Shown piece after piece: positions 6,686 to 14,289 of a DNA stretch of 15,358 nucleotides. This stretch comes from Maribacter sp. (lineage in GTDB: Bacteria; Bacteroidota; Bacteroidia; Flavobacteriales; Flavobacteriaceae): positions 1-15,358 of the forward strand of contig JAHHKH010000319.1 in NCBI GenBank assembly GCA_018679695.1, written 5' to 3'. Within the stretch, counting starts at the first letter, position 1, and each line of letters opens with the position of its first letter. The position numbers were made by a program, and so were the translations under genes. The notes under the pieces are model-generated. The model had not been told where the DNA came from and made no database searches. It worked only from the letters and a program-made list of their open reading frames with translations.

Positions 6686-6839
6686 AAGATATATATAGAC
6701 GCCGAAGCGGAATGTATAGTATATACGTATAAAATTATCTTTTTGGACGTCTTTTAGCTCAATAGTATAGCACTGACCAACCATTATATAGATGAGAGAA
6801 TGACCAATAGTTTCAATTTAACGATGCTGTTTATTTTAG

Positions 6840-6847
6840 TACATTTA
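6840..6847 (+). promoter_or_regulatory. possible -7 box for kynurenine 3-monooxygenase
   Basis: TACATTTA is one base off TANNTTTG and lies 35 bases before the ATG at 6883. The strong terminator at 6646-6685 means the monooxygenase gene must have its own promoter in 6686-6882, and this is the nearest candidate I can see. Confidence 0.3.
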
Positions 6848-6882
6848 CGGACAACCCCTTGATTATTCCCAATGAAATAATT

Positions 6883-8223
6883 ATGAAGCAAACATCAAAG
6901 AACATTGCAATTGTAGGATCGGGTTTGGTAGGTTCGCTATTGGCCATTTACTTACGAAGACTTGGGCATACCATCACAGTTTTTGACCGAAGACCTGATA
7001 TTCGAACGATTGAATTCTCGGGTCGTTCGATAAATCTGGCGATGAGCAATAGAGGATGGAGGGCATTGAGTGAAATAGGTATCGAGGATGAAGTAAAAAA
7101 AATAGCAATTCCCATGGAAAAACGTGCTTTACATGTTATTGGGAAGCCCATGTATTTTCAGAATTACGGAAAAGCTGGCGAGGCAATTTGGTCTATTTCA
7201 AGAGGTGTATTGAACAGAAAAATGATTGACCTAGCGGAGAATGCTGGTGTTGAATTCAAATTTGAGGAAAAAGTCTGGGATGTTGATCTGCCAGAGGCTA
7301 AATTACATACTGGAGCTTCCGAAAAAGGGGAGTGGAAAGAGTATTCGTATGATTTGATATTTGGTTGCGACGGGGCATTTTCAAGAGTTCGGCATAAAAT
7401 GCAGCGTCGAAGTCGGTTTGATTATTCTCAAGACTTTCTCGATGTTGGCTATAAGGAATTGACGATTCCCGCGAATGCGGATGGCAGCCATAAGTTAGCG
7501 CCGAATGCTTTCCATATTTGGCCGAGAGGGCGATTTATGTTCATTGCCATGCCCAATATTGATGGCACTTTTACCTGTACTTTATTTATGCCTTTTGAAG
7601 GTCCCAATTCCTTTGAAAGTATTAAAACCAAAGAACAGGCCAAGCACTTTTTCAGTACGAACTTTCCTAGTGTAAACCACGAAATCGAAAATCTGGCCGA
7701 AGACTTTTTTAAAAATCCCACTAGTGCGATGGTGACCATGAAATGTTACCCTTGGACCTACTGGGATAAGGTAGCATTAGTTGGTGATGCAGCACATGCC
7801 ATTGTGCCATTTTACGGACAAGGTATGAATGCCGGTTTTGAAGATATCTTTGTTCTTAATGAGATAATCAAAAAACAGGTTGATGATTGGGAGGCCATTT
7901 TTCAACACTATCAAACGCAACGCAAACCCAATGCAGATGCGATTGCAGAACTGAGTTATCGCAATTTTATTGAGATGAGCAGTAAAACCGCCGACCCCAA
8001 ATTTTTACTTCAAAAAAAGATAGAAAAAAGGTTTGCAGATCAACATCCCGACAAGTGGATTCCACTTTATTCAAGGGTTACCTTTTCCTATAGGCCCTAT
8101 GCAGAGGCGCTGTCCATTGGGGATAAGCAAGAAAAGATTATGGAAACGGTAATGGAGCTTCCCGATATTGAACAAAAATGGGATAGTGATGAGGTAGAAC
8201 AGCTTATTTTAAGTCTGCTCTAG
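6883..8223 (+). CDS. kmo: kynurenine 3-monooxygenase (FAD-dependent)
   Basis: This 446-residue class A flavoprotein hydroxylase converts L-kynurenine to 3-hydroxykynurenine using NADPH and O2. It has the Rossmann GXGXXG motif (G12, G14, G17 in IVGSGLVGSLLA), the KMO-type GRSINLAMSNRGWRAL segment (47-62), the DG motif (C162-D163-G164) and the second FAD motif GDAAHAIVPFYGQGMNAGFED (from G301). The C-terminal FSYRPYAEAL region (401-410) resembles the family's terminal part, but I see no membrane helix at the end, which fits bacterial soluble enzymes. I chose the ATG at 6883. An in-frame TTG at 6859 would add eight residues (MIIPNEII) ahead of the FAD fold with no family support. It acts just before kynureninase. 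Its stop codon shares the bases CTAG with the convergent DUF4174 gene. Confidence 0.94.
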   Translation: MKQTSKNIAIVGSGLVGSLLAIYLRRLGHTITVFDRRPDIRTIEFSGRSINLAMSNRGWRALSEIGIEDEVKKIAIPMEKRALHVIGKPMYFQNYGKAGEAIWSISRGVLNRKMIDLAENAGVEFKFEEKVWDVDLPEAKLHTGASEKGEWKEYSYDLIFGCDGAFSRVRHKMQRRSRFDYSQDFLDVGYKELTIPANADGSHKLAPNAFHIWPRGRFMFIAMPNIDGTFTCTLFMPFEGPNSFESIKTKEQAKHFFSTNFPSVNHEIENLAEDFFKNPTSAMVTMKCYPWTYWDKVALVGDAAHAIVPFYGQGMNAGFEDIFVLNEIIKKQVDDWEAIFQHYQTQRKPNADAIAELSYRNFIEMSSKTADPKFLLQKKIEKRFADQHPDKWIPLYSRVTFSYRPYAEALSIGDKQEKIMETVMELPDIEQKWDSDEVEQLILSLL

Positions 8224-8657
8224 TGCTTGCCCTTAGATTTCATTTCTGTTTTACGCATTGGCATGCCATCGACTAAATCATAAATGGTCTTTGGATTTAC
8301 AATAAAGCCTTTTCTAAACTTCACCCCTCCATCCTTTCCAATGAGCAGAAGGCCGTTAAAATCCGCCATATCATATTTTTTAATAATGGCAGACGAATTT
8401 AAATCAGTCTTCTTTTTTGAATCGTCATAAACAGATTTATCGGTTACTATAAAAACCAACAAATCCCTATCCTTGAGTTTTTCATTAGTTGAAAGCAAAA
8501 GATTTAGTTGATTTTGCAATTTAACCGAATCAAAGTGAATATCTTTCAAAAGAATAATGCGGTTTTGCCATTGATGCTTTTTTAGATCTTGGGCTGAACC
8601 CACATAAGTTAAGAATAGCATAAACAATAGGGCTAAAGGCGTTCTACTATTATTCAT
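8220..8657 (-). CDS. secreted DUF4174 protein
   Basis: This 145-residue protein starts with a signal peptide (MNNSRTPLALLFMLFLTYVGSA, cleavage probably near residue 22). The mature part of about 120 residues has the DUF4174 pattern: WQNRIILLKDIHFDS near the start, DLLVFIVTDKSVYDD in the middle, GLLLIGKDGGVKFRKGFIVNP, and a C-terminal DLVDGMPMRKTEMK. Family knowledge: DUF4174 proteins look like small thioredoxin-fold domains, but no CXXC redox pair is present here and there is no Cys in the whole protein, so a disulfide-exchange role is unlikely. The molecular function is unknown; the location is periplasmic. It converges on the monooxygenase gene with a 4-base overlap. It lies downstream of the terminator of the zinc-ribbon-like gene, so it needs its own promoter, for which I see only a poor candidate (TATTATTTG near 8676-8684, minus strand). 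Confidence 0.8.
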   Translation of the reverse strand: MNNSRTPLALLFMLFLTYVGSAQDLKKHQWQNRIILLKDIHFDSVKLQNQLNLLLSTNEKLKDRDLLVFIVTDKSVYDDSKKKTDLNSSAIIKKYDMADFNGLLLIGKDGGVKFRKGFIVNPKTIYDLVDGMPMRKTEMKSKGKH

Positions 8658-8690
8658 AATAAGGACTTAATTGGTCAAATAATATAGATA

Positions 8691-8719
8691 AAAAAAGCCA
8701 TATACCCGAGTATATGGCC
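8691..8719 (-). terminator. intrinsic terminator after the zinc-ribbon-like gene
   Basis: On the minus strand, GCCATATAC and GTATATGGC pair as a perfect 9-bp stem around a 4-base loop, followed by six T residues. It starts about 20 bases after the stop of the gene at 8741-9520 and closes the nif3-like operon. Confidence 0.85.
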
Positions 8720-8740
8720 TTAATCTACAATAAAGCTTTG

Positions 8741-9520
8741 TTATATCTTAGCGAACAATTTTTCCATTTTTTCTTGTTCTTCCTCGGCTAACGTCGGGTC
8801 AACCAAAATTCTACCGCTATGTTCATCGGTAATGATTTTTTTTCTCGAGGCAATCTCAACTTGAACCTGAGGTGGTATTGTAAAGAATGAACCTCCTGAG
8901 GCACCTCTTTCAATAGGAACAACAGCAAGCCCATTTTTTACATTATTTCTAATCCTTGCATAGGCTTTCACCAAACGTTCTTCGATTTGTTCCTGGTATT
9001 CAGTGGATTTGCTCAAAAGCGCTTTCTCTTCTTTCTCGGTTTCAGCCAAAATTGCATCCAACTCACTTTTCTTGTGTTTCAAGTGGGATTCCCTTTCGCT
9101 TAATTTTTCCTTGGTTTCGGAAATAACCTCTTTTTTTTGCTCTATTTGGGCTTTGAATTCCTTTATGTTCTTTTCCGCTAGTTCGATTTCCAATTCCTGG
9201 AATTCCAATTCCTTACTAATTGAGTTGAACTCCCTGCTGTTACGAACATTTTTTTGCTGTTCAGTATATTTTTTTATTAAGCCCTTTGATTCTTCAATCA
9301 AATTCTTTTTTGCAGTGATTTCGAAGTTAATCGTCTCAACATCGGTTTTAAGCTTGTCCAATCTAGTTTTAAGACCTAAAACATCATCTTCAAGATCCTC
9401 AACTTCCAAAGGTAATTCTCCCCTTACATTGCGTATTTCATCAACCCTTGAATCAATTAACTGCAAATCATACAATGCTCTTAACTTGTCTTCAACGGTT
9501 ATTTCTGCCTTTTTTGCCAT
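8741..9520 (-). CDS. coiled-coil protein of the C4 zinc-ribbon (CT398-like) family, cysteines lost
   Basis: This is a 259-residue protein. Residues about 10-190 form a long, charged coiled coil (heptad-like runs rich in K, E, L and I), followed by a small C-terminal domain. That domain aligns by eye with the C4 zinc ribbon of the family: usual RGACGGCF...IPPQ...IIVCEHCGRILVD, here RGASGGSFFTIPPQ and IITDEHSGRILVD. All four zinc-ligand positions are replaced (S208, S211, D232, S235), and the protein has no Cys at all. The flanking family residues are kept, so the fold is probably retained without zinc. Family knowledge: the function is not established; a nucleic-acid or flagellar/secretion-associated adaptor role has been suggested for some relatives. 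It is the second gene of an operon, 2 bases after the nif3-like gene, a pairing common in Bacteroidota. No close promoter of its own is visible. Confidence 0.85.
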   Translation of the reverse strand: MAKKAEITVEDKLRALYDLQLIDSRVDEIRNVRGELPLEVEDLEDDVLGLKTRLDKLKTDVETINFEITAKKNLIEESKGLIKKYTEQQKNVRNSREFNSISKELEFQELEIELAEKNIKEFKAQIEQKKEVISETKEKLSERESHLKHKKSELDAILAETEKEEKALLSKSTEYQEQIEERLVKAYARIRNNVKNGLAVVPIERGASGGSFFTIPPQVQVEIASRKKIITDEHSGRILVDPTLAEEEQEKMEKLFAKI

Positions 9521-9522
9521 AC

Positions 9523-10623
9523 TTATAAATACTTGATAGGATTTGTTCTACTTTCCGATAAACGGATTGCAAAATTAGGAATTTTTTTTGTAAGATAATC
9601 AACTAAAAGGTCTTTTGTAAACTGTTCTGTTTCAAAGTGTCCAATATCTGCAATGACAATTTTACTTTCAGCTTCATAAAACTGGTGGTATTTTACGTCT
9701 GCAGTTATGAAAATGTCGGCCCCGGAGGCTTTGGCGGCATTAATGGCAAATGCCCCACTTCCTCCCAAAACAGCAACTTTTTCAATATTCTTATTTAGTA
9801 ATTTGGAATGCCGAATACCTCTTGCATTCATTCTTTTTTGTAAAAATTTCAAAAAGTCGGCTTCACCCATTGGCTTTTTTAAAGTGCCGACCCTACCCAT
9901 ACCTATCTTTTGATGGGTATTTTCAAGTGTAATGACTTCATAAGCCACTTCCTCATAAGGATGGTTCTTAAAAAGTGCATTCATAACTTTTTTTTCAACA
10001 GACGCAGAAAATGTGATATTAATCTGTGCTTCTGTCCCAAGATGGGTTTCATCGATTTTTCCGATTGTTGGATTGGCATCCTTATCTGCCTTAAAAGATC
10101 CCATTCCCTCGATGGTGAAACTACAATTGCTATAGTTTCCGATATTACCCGCACCAGCTTCAAAAAGAGCATTTTTCAGTAGTTCAGCAGAATCAACAGG
10201 TACATAAGTCGTTAATTTTTTAATGCTGTTTTTTTGTGGTATCAAAATTTTGGAATTAAATACTCCCAATACCTCACAAATTTTTGTATTGACTCCGTAT
10301 TGTACATTATCCAATGCCGTATGCATACAGTATATTGCAATTTTATTCTGAATAGCCTTGATTACAACACGCTCTACATAGGTTGCACCGGTAAGCTTCT
10401 TTAGTCCTTTGAATATGATAGGATGAAAACTAACAATGAGGTTACAATTATTGGTAATAGCTTCATCAACTACATTTTCCAATGTATCCAAGGTTACCAG
10501 AATTCCCGAAACTTCTTGCGAATAGCTGCCTGTTAAAAGCCCAACATTATCAAAATCCTCCGCATATGCCAAAGGAGCCAATTCTTCCAATACAGCTGTA
10601 ACTTCTTTTACTATCATTTTCAA
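9523..10623 (-). CDS. Nif3/YbgI-like dinuclear metal-centre protein (long form)
   Basis: This 366-residue protein of the Nif3/YqfO family has the family opening ELAPLAYAEDFDNVGLLTG (15-32), HTALDN (H101, D105) and GHFETEQ (H329, E333), which are the expected ligands of the di-metal site. An inserted CutA/PII-like domain (about 130-235) marks the long YqfO form, in which the metal-site halves lie on either side. Family knowledge: these form hexameric toroids; suggested roles include GTP cyclohydrolase-like activity, but the function is unsettled. The usual HHP motif reads SFHPIIF here, so the first His is Phe66 and only H67 remains. A second ATG at 10617 would give the shorter MIVKEV start and is equally plausible. 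It is the first gene of the operon with the coiled-coil protein, and is divergent from lpxK. Confidence 0.88.
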   Translation of the reverse strand: MKMIVKEVTAVLEELAPLAYAEDFDNVGLLTGSYSQEVSGILVTLDTLENVVDEAITNNCNLIVSFHPIIFKGLKKLTGATYVERVVIKAIQNKIAIYCMHTALDNVQYGVNTKICEVLGVFNSKILIPQKNSIKKLTTYVPVDSAELLKNALFEAGAGNIGNYSNCSFTIEGMGSFKADKDANPTIGKIDETHLGTEAQINITFSASVEKKVMNALFKNHPYEEVAYEVITLENTHQKIGMGRVGTLKKPMGEADFLKFLQKRMNARGIRHSKLLNKNIEKVAVLGGSGAFAINAAKASGADIFITADVKYHQFYEAESKIVIADIGHFETEQFTKDLLVDYLTKKIPNFAIRLSESRTNPIKYL

Positions 10624-10639
10624 GTTTTATAAGGTAGTC

Positions 10640-10647
10640 AAAGATAA
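10640..10647 (-). promoter_or_regulatory. -7 box for the nif3-like operon
   Basis: On the minus strand this reads TATCTTTG, a match to TANNTTTG, 16 bases before the ATG at 10623. It lies in a 44-base divergent gap shared with lpxK. Confidence 0.55.
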
Positions 10648-10652
10648 AATAT

Positions 10653-10660
10653 TATATTTT
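10653..10660 (+). promoter_or_regulatory. possible -7 box for lpxK
   Basis: TATATTTT is one base off TANNTTTG and ends 7 bases before the lpxK ATG. If real, the lpxK transcript is almost leaderless and its promoter abuts the divergent nif3 box at 10640-10647. Confidence 0.3.
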
Positions 10661-10667
10661 CGTTCTA

Positions 10668-11666
10668 ATGCAACTCCTTAGAAAAATAGCCTTTCCAATT
10701 TCTTTGATTTATGCCTTAGTGGTTCACCTGCGTAATTACTTATTTGATATTGGACTATTTAAAAGTAGTTCTTTCGAAACACCTATTATATGCGTTGGCA
10801 ACCTGAGCGTTGGTGGAACGGGTAAAACCCCAATGATAGAATATTTAGTTTCTTATTTTAAGGAAAAAAAGAAAGTAGCGGTACTAAGTAGGGGATATAG
10901 GCGCAAATCCACGGGATATACTTTAACAAATCAAGAAAGTCAGGTCGAGGACGTTGGGGATGAACCCCTGCAAATATTTTCTAAACACCCCGATATATCG
11001 GTCGCTGTTGATAAAGATAGAAGAAATGGAATTCAGAAGTTGCAAAAAAGTATAGCACCCGATATTATCCTATTGGACGATGCCTTTCAGCATCGAAAAG
11101 TAAGACCGGACTTTTCAATTCTACTTACTGCATATGATAATCTGTACATAAATGATTGGTATTTACCAACCGGCAATCTAAGAGATAGTAAAAAGGAGGC
11201 CAAACGTGCCGACATAATTGTTGTTACCAAATGTCCTGATCAATTGGGTGAGGAGAAACAAAATGAGATTATTAGGACCCTAAATCCAAAATCACAACAA
11301 GCTGTATTATTCAGTTCTTTAAGTTATAATGAAAATTTAAGAGGTAAAAATGCATCAATGGTACTTAACGATCTTATAGGTAAGCATATTACCTTGGTAA
11401 CCGGGATTGCGAGTCCAAAACCTTTAGTCGATTATTTGGATAATAAAGGAATACAAGTTGAGCATTTGCAATTTAAGGACCATCATTTTTTCTCCTCTAC
11501 TGAAATTCAACTTTTCAATACCAAAGAATATGTTCTAACAACTGAAAAAGATTTTGTTCGCTTGAAGGGCAAAGTAAAAAATCTATTTTATATTTCTGTC
11601 AAGCATCAATTTCTTGGTGATGGGGCCTCGATCTTAGAAAAAGCTGTTAACGCAATTACACCTTAG
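10668..11666 (+). CDS. lpxK: tetraacyldisaccharide 4'-kinase
   Basis: This 332-residue protein phosphorylates the 4' position of tetraacyldisaccharide 1-phosphate to give lipid IVA, a late step of lipid A synthesis at the inner membrane. An N-terminal hydrophobic/amphipathic helix (about 5-25) fits membrane attachment. The P-loop is VGNLSVGGTGKTP (43-55). Other LpxK signatures are VLSRGYRR (72-79), GDEP (97-100) and DDAFQHR (137-143; acidic Walker B-type residues). The C-terminal FKDHHFF and TTEKDFVRL segments are also family-typical. Length is normal. It is divergent from the nif3-like operon, and its last 11 bases overlap the convergent histidine kinase gene. Confidence 0.95.
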   Translation: MQLLRKIAFPISLIYALVVHLRNYLFDIGLFKSSSFETPIICVGNLSVGGTGKTPMIEYLVSYFKEKKKVAVLSRGYRRKSTGYTLTNQESQVEDVGDEPLQIFSKHPDISVAVDKDRRNGIQKLQKSIAPDIILLDDAFQHRKVRPDFSILLTAYDNLYINDWYLPTGNLRDSKKEAKRADIIVVTKCPDQLGEEKQNEIIRTLNPKSQQAVLFSSLSYNENLRGKNASMVLNDLIGKHITLVTGIASPKPLVDYLDNKGIQVEHLQFKDHHFFSSTEIQLFNTKEYVLTTEKDFVRLKGKVKNLFYISVKHQFLGDGASILEKAVNAITP

Positions 11667-13878
11667 GGGTGCCATTTAGACTATTCTCGAAAATATTTTC
11701 ACCTATTTTTTGATAGAATACCTCGGGCTTGAATGGTTTGGTCACTACATCGTTACAACCTGCGGCATAAAAACTTTCCAAACTATCATCTAGGGAAATT
11801 GCGGTCAACGCAATGATTGGAGTGATCTTGTCGAATTTTCGAATTTCAATAGTGGCTTCCTCTCCACTGATACCTGGCATATGAATATCCATTAAAATTG
11901 CGTCATAGTCATTGTTTTTGGCAAGATCAATGGCCTCCATTCCATTACTGGCAATATCGCTGGTGATATCTTTTTTGGACAACATTTTCTTGGTAATGAC
12001 CTGGTTGATTTTGTTGTCTTCAACAATCATCAAATGAAGTCCTTTAAAAGCATAATCTTTCTGCGTAATCTCAAATGGAATATCATCGACTATACTGTCC
12101 TTGCTCTTCAGTTTTAATTCAAAAAAGAACGAACTGCCCTTACCTAGGTCACTTTCTAATTTTATCTGGCTGTTGAAAAGGCCTAAAAGGCTTTTAACAA
12201 TGGTGAGTCCAAGTCCCGTACCACCATATTCCCTATTTATTTGAATTGAACCTTGCTCAAAACCATCAAAGATTTTCTGTTGTTGCTCTTTCGAAATCCC
12301 AATACCATTGTCCAAAACTTCAAAATAAAGGGTTACGTCTTCATCTTCTTTATGCACCATTTGAGCTATCACTTTTACTTCGCCATTTTTAGTGAACTTG
12401 AGTGCATTGCCAACAAGGTTCATAAAGATTTGGGAAAGTTTTAATGGATCACTCATTAAGTGCGAAGGGATGTTGTCATCATAATCCAATATGATTTCTG
12501 TATTATTCTCCTTGGCACTCTGTTGCAAGGAATCAATGACCTCTTTCAATACCTTTTTAAGATTGAACTCAATATTCAAGGGTTCTAATTTATCGGCATC
12601 AATTTTGTTTATGTGCAAGATATCGTTGATGAAATTCAAGAGATAATCCCCTGAGAATTTCAAAGCCTTTAAGTGTTCTTTTTGATTATCACTGGGGTTT
12701 TCTTCCAATAGCAAATGGGTGAGTCCCGTAACGGCATAGAGTGGAGTTCTAAGCTCATGGCTAACTGTCGACAAGAAATTGGTTTTGGCTTCCATAGCGT
12801 TCACAGCAGCATCACGTGCAGCTTGTAATTCACTATTTTTGGTATGCAGAAGATCGTTGGTCTTTAGTTTGATCTGATTGTTCCTATATAATGAGACCGC
12901 CAATAAGGAGATAATTATAAGAAAAGCTGAGGTTAATATTGCAGTTATTTCGGACCTGTTTGCAGATTTACTTAGTTCTTCAATACGCTTATCTTGGCGT
13001 TTTACCTCATTCGCCATATTTTCACTATGGATTTCGTCAGCGGTCTTGGTTTCAATTTTTATTTTTTCCAATGTAAAAAGGGAATCCTTTGCCTCGTATA
13101 GATTTCTGGTTGAAGCAAGTGCATCCTTATAGCGATTTAGACCCTCATACGATTGGGCCAGCAATTCGTTACTTTCAATTATTTCTTTGAAAAATTCGTT
13201 TTCCTTGGCCAGTTTTAAAGCACTTTCAGCAAATTTTGAGGCTTCCTCAAGATTATTGAGTCTAATATTGGTTTGTGCAAGCCCGATATTTGCCCTAGTC
13301 GCCAGATAGTCCTTCTCATAAACATCGGTGTTTACAACTAATGAATTAAAATTCTTGGAGGCACTTTCATACTTTTCCAAATTCAAATAAATATTGCCTT
13401 CGACCAGCAATATGTTATTAAAGAAGTTACGGTCGTTGTTAAGCTGCCTCGCTTCATTGAGCATAAAAATTGCCTGGAAATTTTGATTTTCCTTGAATAG
13501 TAATATTGCTTCTATGTACTTGTAGATGGCATCCCCATAAGGATATTCAATATCTTTTAGCAAGACTTTTGCCCTATCCCAATAGAACTTTGTAGTGTTG
13601 ACCTTATCTAGTTTTAGGTATAATAGGGCGAACATATGATAGCTGTCGATCAATGATTTTACATCTTTGTTTTCTTCAGCAAGGGAAGCCGCTTTATCCA
13701 AGGTGGTAAGGGCCAGGTCTATTTGGTTTCTATTCCCGAATGTTCTAGCTTCATTGAAATATACCTGGACATCATCATGTACAGAGATTTCTTGTCCGTA
13801 TACATTTAGCCCAAAGTGCAAAAAGACCATAATAAGGGCCAATTGCTTTAACCGTGTATAAGTATTTTTTAAGCTCAA
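11656..13878 (-). CDS. TPR-containing hybrid sensor histidine kinase
   Basis: This 740-residue protein begins with a signal peptide (about 1-28, LALIMVFLHFGLNVYGQ). A periplasmic region of TPR-like helical repeats follows (about 33-260; examples AKVLLKDIEYPYGDAIY and ASKNFNSLVV), then one transmembrane helix (about 310-330). The cytoplasmic part has a coiled linker, a HisKA domain (STVSHELRTPL, phospho-acceptor H374), an HATPase domain (N487/N491, DNGIGI at 523-528, GGTGLGL at 552-558) and a C-terminal receiver domain (E620-D621, phospho-acceptor D664 in ILMDIHMPG, T692, K714). Kinase and receiver look intact. No response-regulator gene with a DNA-binding output is adjacent, so the phosphate must pass elsewhere, and the signal is unknown. 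The start is a TTG; the next Met (residue 17) would cut the signal peptide, so the TTG is better supported. It is convergent with lpxK (11-base overlap). Confidence 0.93.
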   Translation of the reverse strand: MSLKNTYTRLKQLALIMVFLHFGLNVYGQEISVHDDVQVYFNEARTFGNRNQIDLALTTLDKAASLAEENKDVKSLIDSYHMFALLYLKLDKVNTTKFYWDRAKVLLKDIEYPYGDAIYKYIEAILLFKENQNFQAIFMLNEARQLNNDRNFFNNILLVEGNIYLNLEKYESASKNFNSLVVNTDVYEKDYLATRANIGLAQTNIRLNNLEEASKFAESALKLAKENEFFKEIIESNELLAQSYEGLNRYKDALASTRNLYEAKDSLFTLEKIKIETKTADEIHSENMANEVKRQDKRIEELSKSANRSEITAILTSAFLIIISLLAVSLYRNNQIKLKTNDLLHTKNSELQAARDAAVNAMEAKTNFLSTVSHELRTPLYAVTGLTHLLLEENPSDNQKEHLKALKFSGDYLLNFINDILHINKIDADKLEPLNIEFNLKKVLKEVIDSLQQSAKENNTEIILDYDDNIPSHLMSDPLKLSQIFMNLVGNALKFTKNGEVKVIAQMVHKEDEDVTLYFEVLDNGIGISKEQQQKIFDGFEQGSIQINREYGGTGLGLTIVKSLLGLFNSQIKLESDLGKGSSFFFELKLKSKDSIVDDIPFEITQKDYAFKGLHLMIVEDNKINQVITKKMLSKKDITSDIASNGMEAIDLAKNNDYDAILMDIHMPGISGEEATIEIRKFDKITPIIALTAISLDDSLESFYAAGCNDVVTKPFKPEVFYQKIGENIFENSLNGTPKV

Positions 13879-14289
13879 ACGAATGTCTTTTTATCAATAA
13901 GTTGATAATATCTATACTTTCATGCTATTCCCCGATTCTTTATATTACCAACCAATAAACTTGACGGTTTTTTTGATTACCAAGGTTCTCTGAGATTCAA
14001 ACGTTCAAGAATGGCAACTATTGTTTATAATTAGGGATACTATAAGGTCTTTCGTATAAAAAAGTATGTTTTATGTTCATTTTGGGTTTCCATCTCAAAA
14101 ATATTACTAATTTCTTGAAAAGCCGCTTTTCTTTATACTTAATAAATTACATCAATTATTAATCTATTATGGTATACGGATCCGAGTTCAATTGTCATCG
14201 ATTTCAGTAGTCAGACGTAAAGAAACCATTGGAAACTTCCTATTTTCGTGAATGTTGACAAATATGATATTACATCAAATGATAAGTAC
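13879..14289. other. 411-base gap between the histidine kinase and lipA
   Basis: No convincing gene lies here. It should hold the kinase promoter, but the only -7-like octamer I found on the minus strand is CAAAAATA (plus-strand reading) at 14096-14103, which would give a leader of roughly 210 bases. Three small inverted repeats are visible: TTATCAA/TTGATAA at 13891-13908, GAAAAG/CTTTTC at 14117-14131, and a 12-base palindrome ATAAGTACTTAT at 14282-14293 that overlaps the lipA stop. None has a terminator T tract for lipA, and no tRNA or other RNA gene was recognised. Confidence 0.5.

Noticed and set aside
6859..6882. TTG at 6859 as the start of the monooxygenase
   Set aside because: It adds eight residues ahead of the FAD-binding strand; the ATG at 6883 gives the family-typical N-terminus.
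9003..9536. 177-codon plus-strand open frame antisense to the coiled-coil gene
   Set aside because: Its Ser/Phe/Leu-rich composition is what the complement of a Lys/Glu-rich coiled coil gives; no start signal or domain.
14177..14184. CGGATCCG palindrome
   Set aside because: A single 8-base palindrome with no repeat or context; expected by chance.
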